This document shows, one piece after another, positions 15,326-24,354 of a stretch of DNA of 33,279 nucleotides. The stretch's first letter is position 1; each line of letters begins with the position of its first letter. Source of the stretch: Planctomycetota bacterium. Its GTDB lineage: Bacteria; Planctomycetota; Planctomycetia; Pirellulales; Pirellulaceae. The DNA is taken from contig JAPLNJ010001191.1 in the NCBI GenBank assembly GCA_026692885.1, forward strand, positions 1-33,279. The letters run 5' to 3'. The notes under the pieces were generated by a model. The model did not search any database. It worked only from the letters and a program-made list of their open reading frames with translations, and was not told the origin of the DNA. A program made the translations under genes and the position numbers.

Positions 15326-16183
15326 CTAACCTTTCACCACCGGATTTACTAACTTCCCGATCCCGTCGATCGAGATTTCAACCACATCGCCATGCTGCAG
15401 AGCAAACGTGTTGTCGGGCACGATGCCGGTGCCAGTCAGCAGGAGCACTCCGTGCGGGAACGAGTTGTCTCGCCCCAGCCAACCGACGAGTTCGCCGAAG
15501 TTTCGAGCCATCTGGCTGGCGTTGGTCTTCCCCTGGAACACGGTCTCTTCGCCGCGGCGGATGACCAGTTCGACGCCGATCGTTTCTCGCGGCGGCATCT
15601 TACCCGCCAGGGTCACGCACGGCCCCAACGCGCAGCAGCCGTCGTAAATTTTGGCTTGGGGCAGATAGAGCGGGTTCTCGCCCTCGATGTCCCGTGCACT
15701 CATGTCGTTGCCGATCGTGAAGCCGGACAGCGTCAAATGGGAACTGAGCACCAGGGCAATCTCCGGCTCCGGGACCGTCCACTTGGAGTCCGCCCGCACG
15801 CGAACTGGCGCCCCGGGCCCGACGACGCGATGCGCGGTGGCTTTGAAAAAGAGTTCGGGGCGATGTGCCGAGTAGACCCGATCGTAACAGGAGGCGGCCG
15901 CGGGCGATTCCTCCATGCGGGCGGTCTGACTGCGTTGGTACGTCACGCCGGCGGCCCACACCTCCTGGCGATCGATCGGCGGCAGGAGCTGCACGCGGTC
16001 GACGGCGACCGCTTTGTGGCGGCTCACCAGAAAGTCGGCGACCTCCAGCGGATTCTCTTCTTCCAGAATGTCCGACAGGGAGTTGTGGTGCCCGCCGGTC
16101 AAATCCAGCGGCAGCAACCGATCGTCGTCCAACTGGCCGACAGCTTCCTGGCCCGAAGGCAGGCGGTACTTGACGAGTTTCAT
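15326..16183 (-). CDS. Fumarylacetoacetate-hydrolase-family protein, probable 2-keto-3-deoxy sugar acid dehydratase
   Basis: This 285-residue protein has the FAH-family core. VPEPEIALVL holds the Glu-x-Glu type metal ligands. GFTIGNDMSARDIEGENP and LPQAKIYDGCCALGPCV follow, then a C-terminal beta-rich part with LLTGTGIVPD and LQHGDVVEISIDGIG. The family includes hydrolases, isomerases, decarboxylases and the 2-keto-3-deoxy-D-arabinonate dehydratase of oxidative pentose pathways, which yields 2-oxoglutarate semialdehyde. The next gene, 2 bases away on the same strand, is a dehydrogenase for exactly that product, so the dehydratase reading is favoured. That assignment is inference from context. 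The gene is divergent from an exported Gfo/Idh/MocA oxidoreductase, with a shared 168-base promoter region. Confidence 0.88.
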   Translation of the reverse strand: MKLVKYRLPSGQEAVGQLDDDRLLPLDLTGGHHNSLSDILEEENPLEVADFLVSRHKAVAVDRVQLLPPIDRQEVWAAGVTYQRSQTARMEESPAAASCYDRVYSAHRPELFFKATAHRVVGPGAPVRVRADSKWTVPEPEIALVLSSHLTLSGFTIGNDMSARDIEGENPLYLPQAKIYDGCCALGPCVTLAGKMPPRETIGVELVIRRGEETVFQGKTNASQMARNFGELVGWLGRDNSFPHGVLLLTGTGIVPDNTFALQHGDVVEISIDGIGKLVNPVVKG

Positions 16184-16351
16184 GGGCGTTCACCGTGCGA
16201 AAACCAGGGGAGAGATTCAGCGGGCACGCAGTCCAATTAGACCACAACCCCAGCCTGCGGTGTAGCCCTTGGAACCGGCGCTGTTTCCACGGATCGCGCG
16301 GATGTGATAATCTGATGTCTGCCTCGGTCCGTACCATCAAGGAGTCCCGCT

Positions 16352-17797
16352 ATGTCCCTGACCCGTCGTGAGTTCGTGCGTGGATCGGCCGCCGCAGCGG
16401 CCGCGATCAGCTTGCCGATGCTTGCCAGTTCCCGTGTGTGGGGTGCCAACGACGAGATCCGTCTGGCCATTGTCGGCTGCGGTGTCCGCGGCGGCGCTCA
16501 TACAGACGGCTTCGGCCCGCAACCGGGCGTGCGCATCGTGGCCGTGTGCGACCCGGATCGTAGCCGCGCCCAGAGTGCGGCCAAAGCCATCGAAGCCAAG
16601 TTCAAGTACCGGCCGGAGGAGGTCGCCGACGTCCGCCGACTGATGGACCGTAAAGATCTCGACGTCATCACCGTCGCGACCATGCAGTATTGGCATGCGT
16701 TGCCGATGATCTGGGCCTGCCAGTCCGGCCGGCAGGTTTATGTGGAGAAACCGCTGAGCCACTTCATCTGGGAAGGCCGACAGATGGTCAATGCGGCCCG
16801 CAAGTACAACCGTCTGGTCCAGGTCGGCACCCAGTACCGCTCGGTCCGCGGCTATGCCGCGCTGGCCCAGTGGCTGAAGCAGGGCCACCTCGGCAAAATT
16901 CAGTACGTCACCTGCTTCGCCAACAAGCCTCGGCGTTCGATCGGCAAACGCCTGGAGCCGCTGCCCATTCCCGAGACACTCGACTATGAGTTGTGGTGCG
17001 GATCGGCGCGCAAAGAGCCCATCTATCGCGACCGGATCCAGTACGACTGCAGTTTTACCTGGAACATGGGCGACGGCGAGTCATGTAATCAGGGCGTGCA
17101 CGAGATTGATATTGCCCGCTGGATCCTGGGCTACACCGGCCTGCCGCGACGCACGATGAGTATCGGCGGTCGTTTCGTCTTCGACGACGCGGGCGACGTG
17201 CCCAACACGCAGATCATCTACTACGACTATCCCGAAGTGCCGATCCTGTACGAGCTCCACAACTTGCCCAAGTCCAAGGAATGCATGACGCCGGAGAAGT
17301 GGAATACGCAGCCCGACTTCAAGGGCGCTAAGACGGGCGTGTGCGTCCAGTGCGAGAGCGGCTACACGCTCGGCACCACGGCCTACGACCAGCACGGCAA
17401 GGCGCTGAAGTCGTTCGGTCCGAGCGAAGACCATTTCGCCAATTTCATGAAGGCCGTACGCAGCGGCAAACGGGAAGACCTGAACGCCGAAGTTCTCGAA
17501 GGCCAGATCTCGACCTCGATCTGCCACGCCGGTAACATCTCGTATCGGCTCGGCCAAGCGGCTTCCGTCGAGCAGCAGCGAAAACAAGTGGGCGACATCC
17601 CGTGCTGGCAAGCGATGCACGAGCGGTTCGTGACGTACTTGGGCGAGATCGGCGTGGACCCGAACACAGCGACGCTCGGACCTTGGCTGGAGTGCGACGC
17701 GGAGCACGAGTGCTTCCGAGACAACGCGCAGGCCAACGCCTTGGTCAAGGGCATTTATCGCCAGCCGTTCGAGGTGCCCGAGATCGCACCGACCTAA
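16352..17797 (+). CDS. Tat-exported Gfo/Idh/MocA-family oxidoreductase
   Basis: This 481-residue protein begins with a twin-arginine signal, TRREFVRGSAAAAAAI (from residue 4), with a likely cleavage near VWGAND. The Rossmann motif IVGCGVRGGAH follows, then MQYWHALPMIWAC and YVEKPLSHFIWEG with the conserved EKP. The C-terminal domain has GVHEIDIARWILG, a common substrate-binding His region. AAGGAGTCCCGCT precedes ATG 16352 and sets the start. Sequence and length fit the large planctomycete group of exported oxidoreductases acting on sugars. It is divergent from the FAH-dehydrogenase operon. A link to sugar oxidation is attractive but unproven. Confidence 0.93.
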   Translation: MSLTRREFVRGSAAAAAAISLPMLASSRVWGANDEIRLAIVGCGVRGGAHTDGFGPQPGVRIVAVCDPDRSRAQSAAKAIEAKFKYRPEEVADVRRLMDRKDLDVITVATMQYWHALPMIWACQSGRQVYVEKPLSHFIWEGRQMVNAARKYNRLVQVGTQYRSVRGYAALAQWLKQGHLGKIQYVTCFANKPRRSIGKRLEPLPIPETLDYELWCGSARKEPIYRDRIQYDCSFTWNMGDGESCNQGVHEIDIARWILGYTGLPRRTMSIGGRFVFDDAGDVPNTQIIYYDYPEVPILYELHNLPKSKECMTPEKWNTQPDFKGAKTGVCVQCESGYTLGTTAYDQHGKALKSFGPSEDHFANFMKAVRSGKREDLNAEVLEGQISTSICHAGNISYRLGQAASVEQQRKQVGDIPCWQAMHERFVTYLGEIGVDPNTATLGPWLECDAEHECFRDNAQANALVKGIYRQPFEVPEIAPT

Positions 17798-17818
17798 CCG
17801 CGTACCTGCTCGTAGCTC

Positions 17819-17938
17819 GTAGGGTGCATCAAGCTCCGCGCCGATGCACCGCCATTCGACTGCTGCGGATGTACGGCAGTTGGGACGTCGTAAGTTCTGG
17901 GGTGGTGGTGCATCGGCGCGGAGCTTGATGCGCCCTAC
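17819..17938. repeat. 35 bp inverted repeat between two genes
   Basis: Arms 17819-17853 and 17904-17938 match in 33 of 35 positions (core GTGCATCGGCGCGGAGCTTG) with a 50-base loop. The unit fills most of the gap between the oxidoreductase and DUF167 genes. It resembles a dispersed planctomycete repeat. It could also act as a transcript end. Confidence 0.75.
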
Positions 17939-17988
17939 CGACTCACGCGATCCGAGCGACGCACTTGGCTCGAAGGAGAACCTCGCGA

Positions 17989-18300
17989 ATGCTTGATCTG
18001 TCGTCTCATCCGGAGGGCGTGATCCTCCCTGTCCGGGCCCAACCCGGCGCTCGATCGTCCGGCTTGCGTGGCGTCCAGGATGCTGCGCTCAAGGTCGCGG
18101 TCACGCAGATCGCGGAGAAAGGCAAAGCGAACAAGGCGATTGTCGCGGTGCTCTGCAAAGCTTTGCAGCTTCGCAAGTCACAAGTGGAGCTGATTGCCGG
18201 CGAGACCGCGTCGCACAAGCGGTTTCTGGTGCGCGAGGTAACGGTGGCGGAGCTGCGAGGACGCATTGCGGCCGCGTTGGCGGAGGCGAAAGCGGGCTAG
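17989..18300 (+). CDS. DUF167 (YggU-type) family protein
   Basis: This 103-residue protein has the compact DUF167 pattern: PVRAQPGARSSGL near the start, DAALKVAVTQIAEKGKANKA in the middle, then a strand-helix with LQLRKSQVELIAGETASHK. The family is small, soluble and of unknown biochemical role. The GAAGGAGAA sequence at 17972-17980 sets ATG 17989 as start; the frame is open upstream but lacks such a site. It is the last ordinary chromosomal gene before a long stretch of remnants and mobile genes. Confidence 0.92.
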   Translation: MLDLSSHPEGVILPVRAQPGARSSGLRGVQDAALKVAVTQIAEKGKANKAIVAVLCKALQLRKSQVELIAGETASHKRFLVREVTVAELRGRIAAALAEAKAG

Positions 18301-18503
18301 TGCGTCGTCAAGGCTCAATTATCGGGGAGCTTCTCCACGCGCCGCCGGACGAGCTAAATAATCGCAAGAAACGCGGCATAATAATATGATGGGGTATATT
18401 ACCACTCACAGTAGCTACTACATTCGCGATTCGTACCAAGTTCTAGCCAATCTGCCCCCGCCGCGCAAGATCACAACGGTGGTTAGGCCATCACGATTCC
18501 GCG
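18301..18503. other. Gene-free stretch after the DUF167 gene
   Basis: The first bases (AGTGCGTCGTCAAGGCTC, from 18299) resemble the tail of the 90 bp repeat that flanks the radical SAM gene, and GGGGAGCTTCTC follows. The rest is AT-richer than its neighbours (around ATAATAATATGATGGGG), which suggests foreign or decayed DNA. No supported gene is seen. Confidence 0.45.
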
Positions 18504-18650
18504 ATGGCCCGCCATTACTACCACCTGCACGACGACGAAGCCCAGCGGTAAATGCAGCGTGTTAACTTCGTGGGAGGGCCCGCCGCCACGGTGGTTGCGG
18601 GCAATACCACAACACCTTTGGCGGACGGAGGCCACCGCAGTGAAGTCTGA
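18504..18650 (+). pseudogene. C-terminal remnant of a tyrosine recombinase
   Basis: The short frame MARHYYHLHDDEAQR is followed by TAA (18549-18551). It continues in the same frame as MQRVNFVGG and on to TGA 18648. The HYYHLHDDEA segment matches, from memory, the C-terminal end of planctomycete phage-type integrases, where the catalytic Tyr lies just upstream. If the TAA was CAA, the tail would be continuous. The catalytic domain is gone. It marks an older integration event next to the present recombinase. Confidence 0.55.
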
Positions 18651-18789
18651 AGGCTTTGCAGCTCGGAGTGCGTGCGGACGGTCCAAGCCAGGTGCGAATG
18701 CCCCTGGCGGAACGACGGTCGGGGTGTACGGACGGGAGTGCGCGAGGCCGGGAAAAGGCACAGTTGTGGCACAGTTCGGTGTGCCAAAC

Positions 18790-18842
18790 GAAACGGCTCT
18801 TCGCAAGTCTAATAGCGAAAGCCACTTACGAAGAGCCGTTTC
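18790..18842. repeat. 19 bp inverted repeat hairpin
   Basis: Arms 18790-18808 and 18824-18842 match in 18 of 19 positions (GAAACGGCTCTTCGCAAGT) with a 15-base loop. It lies about 315 bases beyond the end of the integrase gene. It could be a transcript end or a recombinase-related site. No T-run follows. Confidence 0.6.
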
Positions 18843-19157
18843 GGACGAGCGGAGAGGACAGGACTCTTCGAAATCCGCTTTTCTTCTCTTCCATCAACGC
18901 CGGCGAGCAGCCTCGCCTTGGTGCCAAAACCGTTGAATCGAAACTATTTACGTCACGCCTTCCTGTCCGACCCCGCGAAGGGAACCCGCATCAGTTCCTG
19001 CCACCCGTGTGCACCAGTTGTGCACCACTTGTGCACCAACCAAAAACGGTCCAAACCGCCCGGGGTTCGAAGACGACCCTCTCACGTTATCGCTGCCGCC
19101 AGATTCTGGCAAGTGGGCCAGCTCATGAGCGCTGTGTTTGCTTCCCATTTTGTCGCC

Positions 19158-20660
19158 TTACACCAGCCCAAGTAGGGATGTCCGCGCCTGGATGCTGTCG
19201 AGCAATGGTCGGATGTGCCGGAAGTAGCCCCGCATGTCCTCCTCAAGCTTGAGCGAAACGTATCTGCTGAGGATCTCCGGGTCGAGGCTGTGGCCGGTCA
19301 CGTAGAGCTGGATGAGCCGGTCGACCCTAGCGTCCTTGAGGTCGGTCGTGACGGACCCACGTAGGTCATAGAACCGGGCACCTGTCGGGACCGTGGCCTC
19401 CCGCGCCAGTTCGTTGAACTCCTTGGCCAGCGAGTCGGGCGACACACCGCCCATGGCCAACAGCGACCGGCGAAATAGCCGCTTTCCGTCCTGCTTGGCC
19501 TGGATCACGTCGGGCTTGGCCCCCGCCATGGCTCGCTGAAAGCACTCCCGGATATCTTCGATCGAGTTCACCTGGAGTTTAGGCTGACGCCGGCCATCGA
19601 CAACTGTCCGCTGACGCAACAAAGGTCCGTCATTCCGCCCGGCGACACAGGCCCGGAGCAAGGGCTCCAATTCCACTGGAAACGGAACCCGGAACGTCTG
19701 CTTCCCCTTGTTGAAGTCCCAGCCGCCCAGCCGTGTGCCGAAGCGAAGTTGACGGCCATCGAAGTCGACTTCGGAGATCAAGAGCCCCGTGTAGTCCTCA
19801 GGACGCAGGGGCAGTACCAGCGCCATCCCGAGTTGACAGAGTTGCCAGCGATCCATCTGGCCCACCAGGGCCACCCGCAGATTGATCGGGAAGACGGTCG
19901 GACGGAGCGGGTCCTTCTTCGGCCGGGAACCAACCAGGTCTTCGGTAAACGGATTGCCGAATGCCGAGGGAAGCTGGCCCACCTCCGGACGCCGCCCCCA
20001 GAAGAACATCGTCCGGGCGCAGTCCAAGATGTTGAAGATCTGGGCCGGCGATAGATGTCGCTCCTTGGCGGCAGCCCGGCCGTTGCGGCCAACCTTACGC
20101 TGATGGAGAATCGCCGAGAACCGGACCACAAAGTCCCGGTCGATATCGGCTGCCAGAGGCCAACGCCGGAGGACGTCGGGCTGCTCGGAGAACTCGACCA
20201 ACGGGGCAAGTCGGTTTCGATAGTCGTCGGCCGTCTTCTGGCCCCGGAGCTTCCGCTTCTCGACCAGGAAGGCATCGCAAAGCTGCCGCACATTGTTGCG
20301 TGGCACCGATCCGGCCTTGAGCACACGTTTTCGGGCTTCACTGGGTGGCTGGAATGTCGCATCTTCAATTTGCACCAGTAGCCGCCGCAAGGCTGCTGCC
20401 GCATCTCGGATATCCGCTCCGAGATACTGCCCAAAGGCCCGGCCTCGGTGTCGGCCACGAGCGAGGTACTTTTGGTCGCGGACCCACACATGAACGCTTT
20501 GGCCGTCGGCCGTTTGGTGGCTATGTTGCCCGAGGAGTTCGGCGCGGACCATACGTCGGCGTGGTACCGAGCGAATGCCGCTCCCGGGCTGCTTGTCGTT
20601 CGTGGCTGGATTACGGGCTGGCGTGCTGGCGTGGGTCATTTCCGTGCGATTCGGAGCCAA
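19158..20660 (-). CDS. Tyrosine recombinase / integrase
   Basis: This protein of up to 500 residues has an N-terminal core-binding region. The catalytic domain begins near LVLPLRPEDYTGL, with the first catalytic Arg at R286. FYDLRGSVTTDL follows, carrying the second Arg (R434) with Tyr where His of HxxR is usual. YVTGHS supplies a His, and EILSRYVSL the nucleophile Tyr (Y467). This is a full set for DNA strand exchange. Internal Met codons near the N-terminus make the exact start uncertain. The reading is complete, so it may be active. Its neighbours are a large unknown protein and two pseudogenes, which supports a small integrated island. The att sites were not found. Confidence 0.88.
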   Translation of the reverse strand: MAPNRTEMTHASTPARNPATNDKQPGSGIRSVPRRRMVRAELLGQHSHQTADGQSVHVWVRDQKYLARGRHRGRAFGQYLGADIRDAAAALRRLLVQIEDATFQPPSEARKRVLKAGSVPRNNVRQLCDAFLVEKRKLRGQKTADDYRNRLAPLVEFSEQPDVLRRWPLAADIDRDFVVRFSAILHQRKVGRNGRAAAKERHLSPAQIFNILDCARTMFFWGRRPEVGQLPSAFGNPFTEDLVGSRPKKDPLRPTVFPINLRVALVGQMDRWQLCQLGMALVLPLRPEDYTGLLISEVDFDGRQLRFGTRLGGWDFNKGKQTFRVPFPVELEPLLRACVAGRNDGPLLRQRTVVDGRRQPKLQVNSIEDIRECFQRAMAGAKPDVIQAKQDGKRLFRRSLLAMGGVSPDSLAKEFNELAREATVPTGARFYDLRGSVTTDLKDARVDRLIQLYVTGHSLDPEILSRYVSLKLEEDMRGYFRHIRPLLDSIQARTSLLGLV

Positions 20661-21221
20661 GGTCGTGATTTCCTTTCCCCTTGGCGACGAAGACCGCGTC
20701 CAGGCCAGAACGGCTCACAGTGGCGAGTGCGGCACGACTCGCAACCCGCCACAAATGAACGGCTTACATAAGGCGGCAGGAGTTTCGGCCACAGTGAATT
20801 TATAATGGCAGCCGGAATGTTCCGGGAATGTTCCAGAAAAGATGGGCAATCGAGTACCCCGACGTTCTCGCATTGCGGTGTGGACCGAGAGGATACTGGT
20901 TGCAGGCTGCCGGGGGGCACAGGAAACAACGGCAAGCAAGGAATCCCCTGCCAGGGAATGAACAGCCACCTGGGCGGACGTTGACGAGTTGCAACTGACG
21001 TGAGGGCGCCGGCGACTACGAGCGGCGAGGCTGGCCTTGCTGCAAGTGCTCGGCGAGGATGTCGCGGAATCGCGATTGACCCAAGAATCCACCCACTGAG
21101 GGATGGCCACACGGCAAATTCGCCCGCCCAACCACACCGCGATCCACTTCAACACCCGCGTTCGCGACATCTGGTTTGCTCGGCAACACGGCGAAAATCG
21201 CGTTTCCGATTCGGCGCCGTT
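20661..21221. other. Gene-free interval upstream of the integrase
   Basis: About 560 bases with several open frames, but no recognisable protein and no excisionase-like helix-turn-helix gene. It probably holds the integrase promoter. No tRNA or convincing attachment site was seen. Confidence 0.45.
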
Positions 21222-22811
21222 TCAGCCGCTCTCGTCCTTCCGTTCGTCACAGAGGTGGCTGGCAGTGCGGTGTGGCCGAGCAGGCAGCTCGTGCTCGGCA
21301 TCGGCGGTAGACTCCGCGACGGTGTGCGGATCAATCGAAGGACCGGACACCGAAGACCTCTTTCTCGCAAACGCCCTGATGAGATCGTTCTTCTCGTCCG
21401 CCAACCAGCCTACCGATCGATTGAGAAACCGGCCTCCGTTCTTGCCCCGCTTGGAGCCAATCCATGCCGCTCCGTCCGGTGGCGTTCCCCACGCCGCCAT
21501 TCGCGAGTTCAGCAGGGACAAGCCCTTGGCGGCCTGCGGATGCTGCCTTTCGGCCCATTCTGGCGACTCTTGACGGATGGTTCCGGCGATCAATTCCCAC
21601 GAGGCTAGGCCAGTTGCAGCCTGAGCAGCAATCAAGCGGATCAACGGGACGAACAGGCGGGTTTCGTCCTCCGTCATCACGAAAGAGGCTACATCCTCCG
21701 CTCGCAGCACACATGCCTTTTCCACGAACGAGACGGTCACTTCTCCGATGGTGCCGGGGCTGTCCAATCCAGCCGAACGGTCGGATTCGGTAACGTTGGG
21801 TTCCGCCGAGCCTGGGGACGCTGGGAAGCCGTCCCGGATGGTGGCGGGGCCGTCTCGTCCGGCCGGATGGTGCAACTCGGTGACGCTGGGTTCCGCGGAG
21901 CCTGACGACGCAAGAAAGTGACAGATGTCTTCGGCAGCGGCCGCTGCCGCGCGGGCCGGTGATTCCAGTTCAGCCAAAGTGCCAAGTAAGTTTCGGCAGT
22001 GGTCGAGCCCCGCGTTCACGGCATCTTGGCAAGTCAGCAGTAGATACGACCCGAATAGATGCTCTCGGTCCGCTCTTCGCCAGACCGCCCAGGTCGCGTC
22101 ACGAAATCGAGCCAGAGCATCATTCACCTCCGGCGGATGAAATACCATCCCGGACTTAAGGGCTGATTGCATGATGGCGAACACGGTGTGGAGGTTGCGT
22201 CGAGTCCATTCGACGTCGTAAATTGTCTCAGGCCCCACGCACCACAAGCGAATCAGAGCGCGAGGGTTAACCGCCTCGACAGGAAGAAGTGGCACCCGCT
22301 CGCCTTCTTCTTCAGAGTTCGGGATGGCATGCGGATCAAGGTATCGCTCACCATGAAAGGCTCGGAGACCGGCGAGCGTGAGACGTGGAATCTCCACTGA
22401 ACACCAACCGGATGGTGCTTCCCTCGCTGGCTCGAACGCTGCCGTCTCCTCGCCCCATCGGCTAGTCAGTGCACGAATCGCTCCTTCAAAGGCCGACCGC
22501 CTCAAAGGCCGGCCGGAAGGTGCTTCCTTGGCCTGCTTCAGCGGTGGCGTCTCGTCGCCGCACAGCCTGGCCAGGGTACCACGTGCATCTTCAAAGGCCG
22601 ACTCTGGCCCCGTGAGTTGTTTGTAAGAAACAGCTCTCCGGTTCAATTCGTCCGACGCCGGAGAGTCGATCAATGCATCACAGAACTTTGCGCACAGGTA
22701 GACGAAATCATCGGCCGGACTTTGTGCCGGATCGAAGCTCTTCAACGCCATCAGGGCGGTCTGCGACCTAAAGACGCAGGCAGGGATGTCTGGTTTCGCC
22801 ATCGCGGACAT
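21222..22811 (-). CDS. Large protein of unknown function in the integrase region
   Basis: Starting at ATG 22811 the protein has 529 residues; the frame is open to 22907 but the extra part is unsupported. AGGT lies 5 bases before the chosen start. I do not recognise a family. The N-terminal third has two related segments, ARGTLARLCGDETPPL with KEAPSG and AIRALTSRWGEETAAF with REAPSG. A middle block repeats GSAEPSVTE / GSAEPNVTE with a nearby AGxDxPxTI. The helical part between (NLHTVFAIMQSALKSG, AVWRRADREHLFG) looks soluble. The C-terminal part (WELIAGTIRQESPEW, then LLNSRMAAWG) may be a helix-turn-helix or winged-helix unit. Genes like this often sit beside integrases in planctomycete islands, so a cargo or helper role is possible. 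Confidence 0.65.
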   Translation of the reverse strand: MSAMAKPDIPACVFRSQTALMALKSFDPAQSPADDFVYLCAKFCDALIDSPASDELNRRAVSYKQLTGPESAFEDARGTLARLCGDETPPLKQAKEAPSGRPLRRSAFEGAIRALTSRWGEETAAFEPAREAPSGWCSVEIPRLTLAGLRAFHGERYLDPHAIPNSEEEGERVPLLPVEAVNPRALIRLWCVGPETIYDVEWTRRNLHTVFAIMQSALKSGMVFHPPEVNDALARFRDATWAVWRRADREHLFGSYLLLTCQDAVNAGLDHCRNLLGTLAELESPARAAAAAAEDICHFLASSGSAEPSVTELHHPAGRDGPATIRDGFPASPGSAEPNVTESDRSAGLDSPGTIGEVTVSFVEKACVLRAEDVASFVMTEDETRLFVPLIRLIAAQAATGLASWELIAGTIRQESPEWAERQHPQAAKGLSLLNSRMAAWGTPPDGAAWIGSKRGKNGGRFLNRSVGWLADEKNDLIRAFARKRSSVSGPSIDPHTVAESTADAEHELPARPHRTASHLCDERKDESG

Positions 22812-23739
22812 GGGGTTACCTGGAGTCGATTTGGCTAACGCAACACTCTTCTGAGTTTCTGATTCTTGCCAATTCTTGGCCCCCTGTCCACTGGCGATAC
22901 CTGGCACTGTTAGCCCGCGCAGTCACTTCGCCGTGCCGCCGTTGAAATCGGTCGCGGCATTTGACGACGGTAACTCGAAGTTCGTTCTTGTGCACCGCGG
23001 CCATGCCTCTCCGTGTAGTTGCTCCGGGCAGGTCTTCCGGAACGGGATCAGCTCCGCGCCGGTCATGGTGGACCATCGCAGACCGCATGTGAGGTCGGAA
23101 GGGAAAGAAACGGGGATATGTTTCCCGCTGGCGAGGAAAGGGCGAGATTGGAACCTGAAAAACGGCCTTGCTGAGGCCGCCGGATGTGAAGCCTAAGGAC
23201 CAGAAGCGGCAACAACTCCCGATGACATGCACGGCAAAGCTAATCCCGTCTCAAGTATCGTGACGCAAAACCCGGCGGAATTTAGCCCGTTTCGGGTACT
23301 GCTACATGATCGCCCGCGGTTCTTAGGGCAGCCGCATTCCCGCGTCGCATGCGACGACCAACGTGGGACCGTCTGGGACGGTGGCTGGGGGGGGCCGATG
23401 CTCCAGCCGCTTAAAATGATCGAGAAAAGAAGGCGGTCACCGGGAACCCAGGAGCGTGCAACGAGTCTGGAGAGGGCTGGGAGACCGTTCCGGGTGTCGA
23501 GACAGAAAGCCGCGGCCACGGCAGAAGATGGAACCGCCTGATCGAAAGATCACCTCGGCAACGATTTCTCCAAAGCGTTGGACGGTGACCTGACCACGTT
23601 CTTTGATGGTATGGAACCGCATAATAATTACGTGGGCATCGACCTGGGTGCGCAGTCGCGAGCGGCAGCACCGAAATTCTCGCCGCCAAAGAGCTTATCC
23701 CACGCCACAGGAAATCACCGTTCGGTCCGCGACGTCCGG
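22812..23739. other. Gene-free, probably decayed stretch
   Basis: Several open frames exist on both strands, but none gives a recognisable protein. Composition stays GC-rich with short runs of mixed repeats. It lies between the unknown island gene and a decayed PPC-domain gene, so it may contain further remnants that cannot be identified by eye. Confidence 0.4.
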
Positions 23740-24250
23740 CGCGACGCCCGGACGCGGCGGAGATGCTCACGCGCCCTTGGCTGTGCAGCAGTTGCACGTC
23801 CGAATCGGCGCTCGGTCCGTTCCGCCACAGGTGGCCGTCGCTCCGCGTCGTCACGCGGAAGCGATAGTAATTGGCCGTATCGGCTTGGCCGACGAAGTCG
23901 TTGACCCTTACGGTGGACCTGAGGGTCCCCAGATCGCGATTGAGCCAGCGAGTTTCAGGCCCCGTCGAACGGACCTGCCGGCGTGACCTGCAACGCCAGC
24001 CAGTAGTTTGTGTTGGCGGAGCCAAAGGGAATCACCTTCACGTAGAAGCCCCCGCGACGATGCGGTCTACGGCTTCCGAAGTCGAACCAGCGAAATATGA
24101 CCCGGCGACCTCGCGCCCGCTGTCGTCCGGCAACTGCGCGTCGGCATCGGCACTCATCCCATTCGCAGGTGGAACTCGCCGCCCGTGGCCAAGCGGAAGT
24201 GATATCAGTCAGCGGGATTGGCTTTGCGGACGAAGTCCGAGTAGGTCGGC
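23740..24250 (-). pseudogene. Decayed gene with two pre-peptidase C-terminal (PPC) domains
   Basis: Read on the minus strand, about 24250-23960 gives FVRKANPAD, a stop, YHFRLATGGEFHLRMG, and after a frame change SADADAQLPDDSGREVAGS and VAGGFYVKVIPFGSANTNYW. About 23910-23740 gives VNDFVGQADTANYYRF, GPSADSDVQLL and SQGRVSISAAS. Both match the PPC domain pattern (D-x-Y-x-F, SADxDxxLxD, G-x-Y-x-V) found in secreted planctomycete proteins. A stop codon and at least one frameshift separate the pieces, and no signal peptide or start is visible. This is a broken fragment of a secreted multidomain protein. Confidence 0.65.
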
Positions 24251-24354
24251 GGGACGATGCTGCTGATCGCGGTACAGAGTTTGATGGGAAGTGCTAAGGG
24301 CCGGACATCGAGCCGTGAGCCATCGGCCTGTTGGCGCGCTAGTAGGTAGCCGAC

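Noticed and set aside
19050..19160. tRNA-like sequence GGGGTTCGAAGACGA as an attachment site
   Set aside because: No cloverleaf could be formed around it.
20636..21170. Two overlapping small frames upstream of the integrase as excisionase candidates
   Set aside because: Neither shows a helix-turn-helix pattern or a ribosome binding site, and both are rich in Arg, Ser and Pro like shadows.
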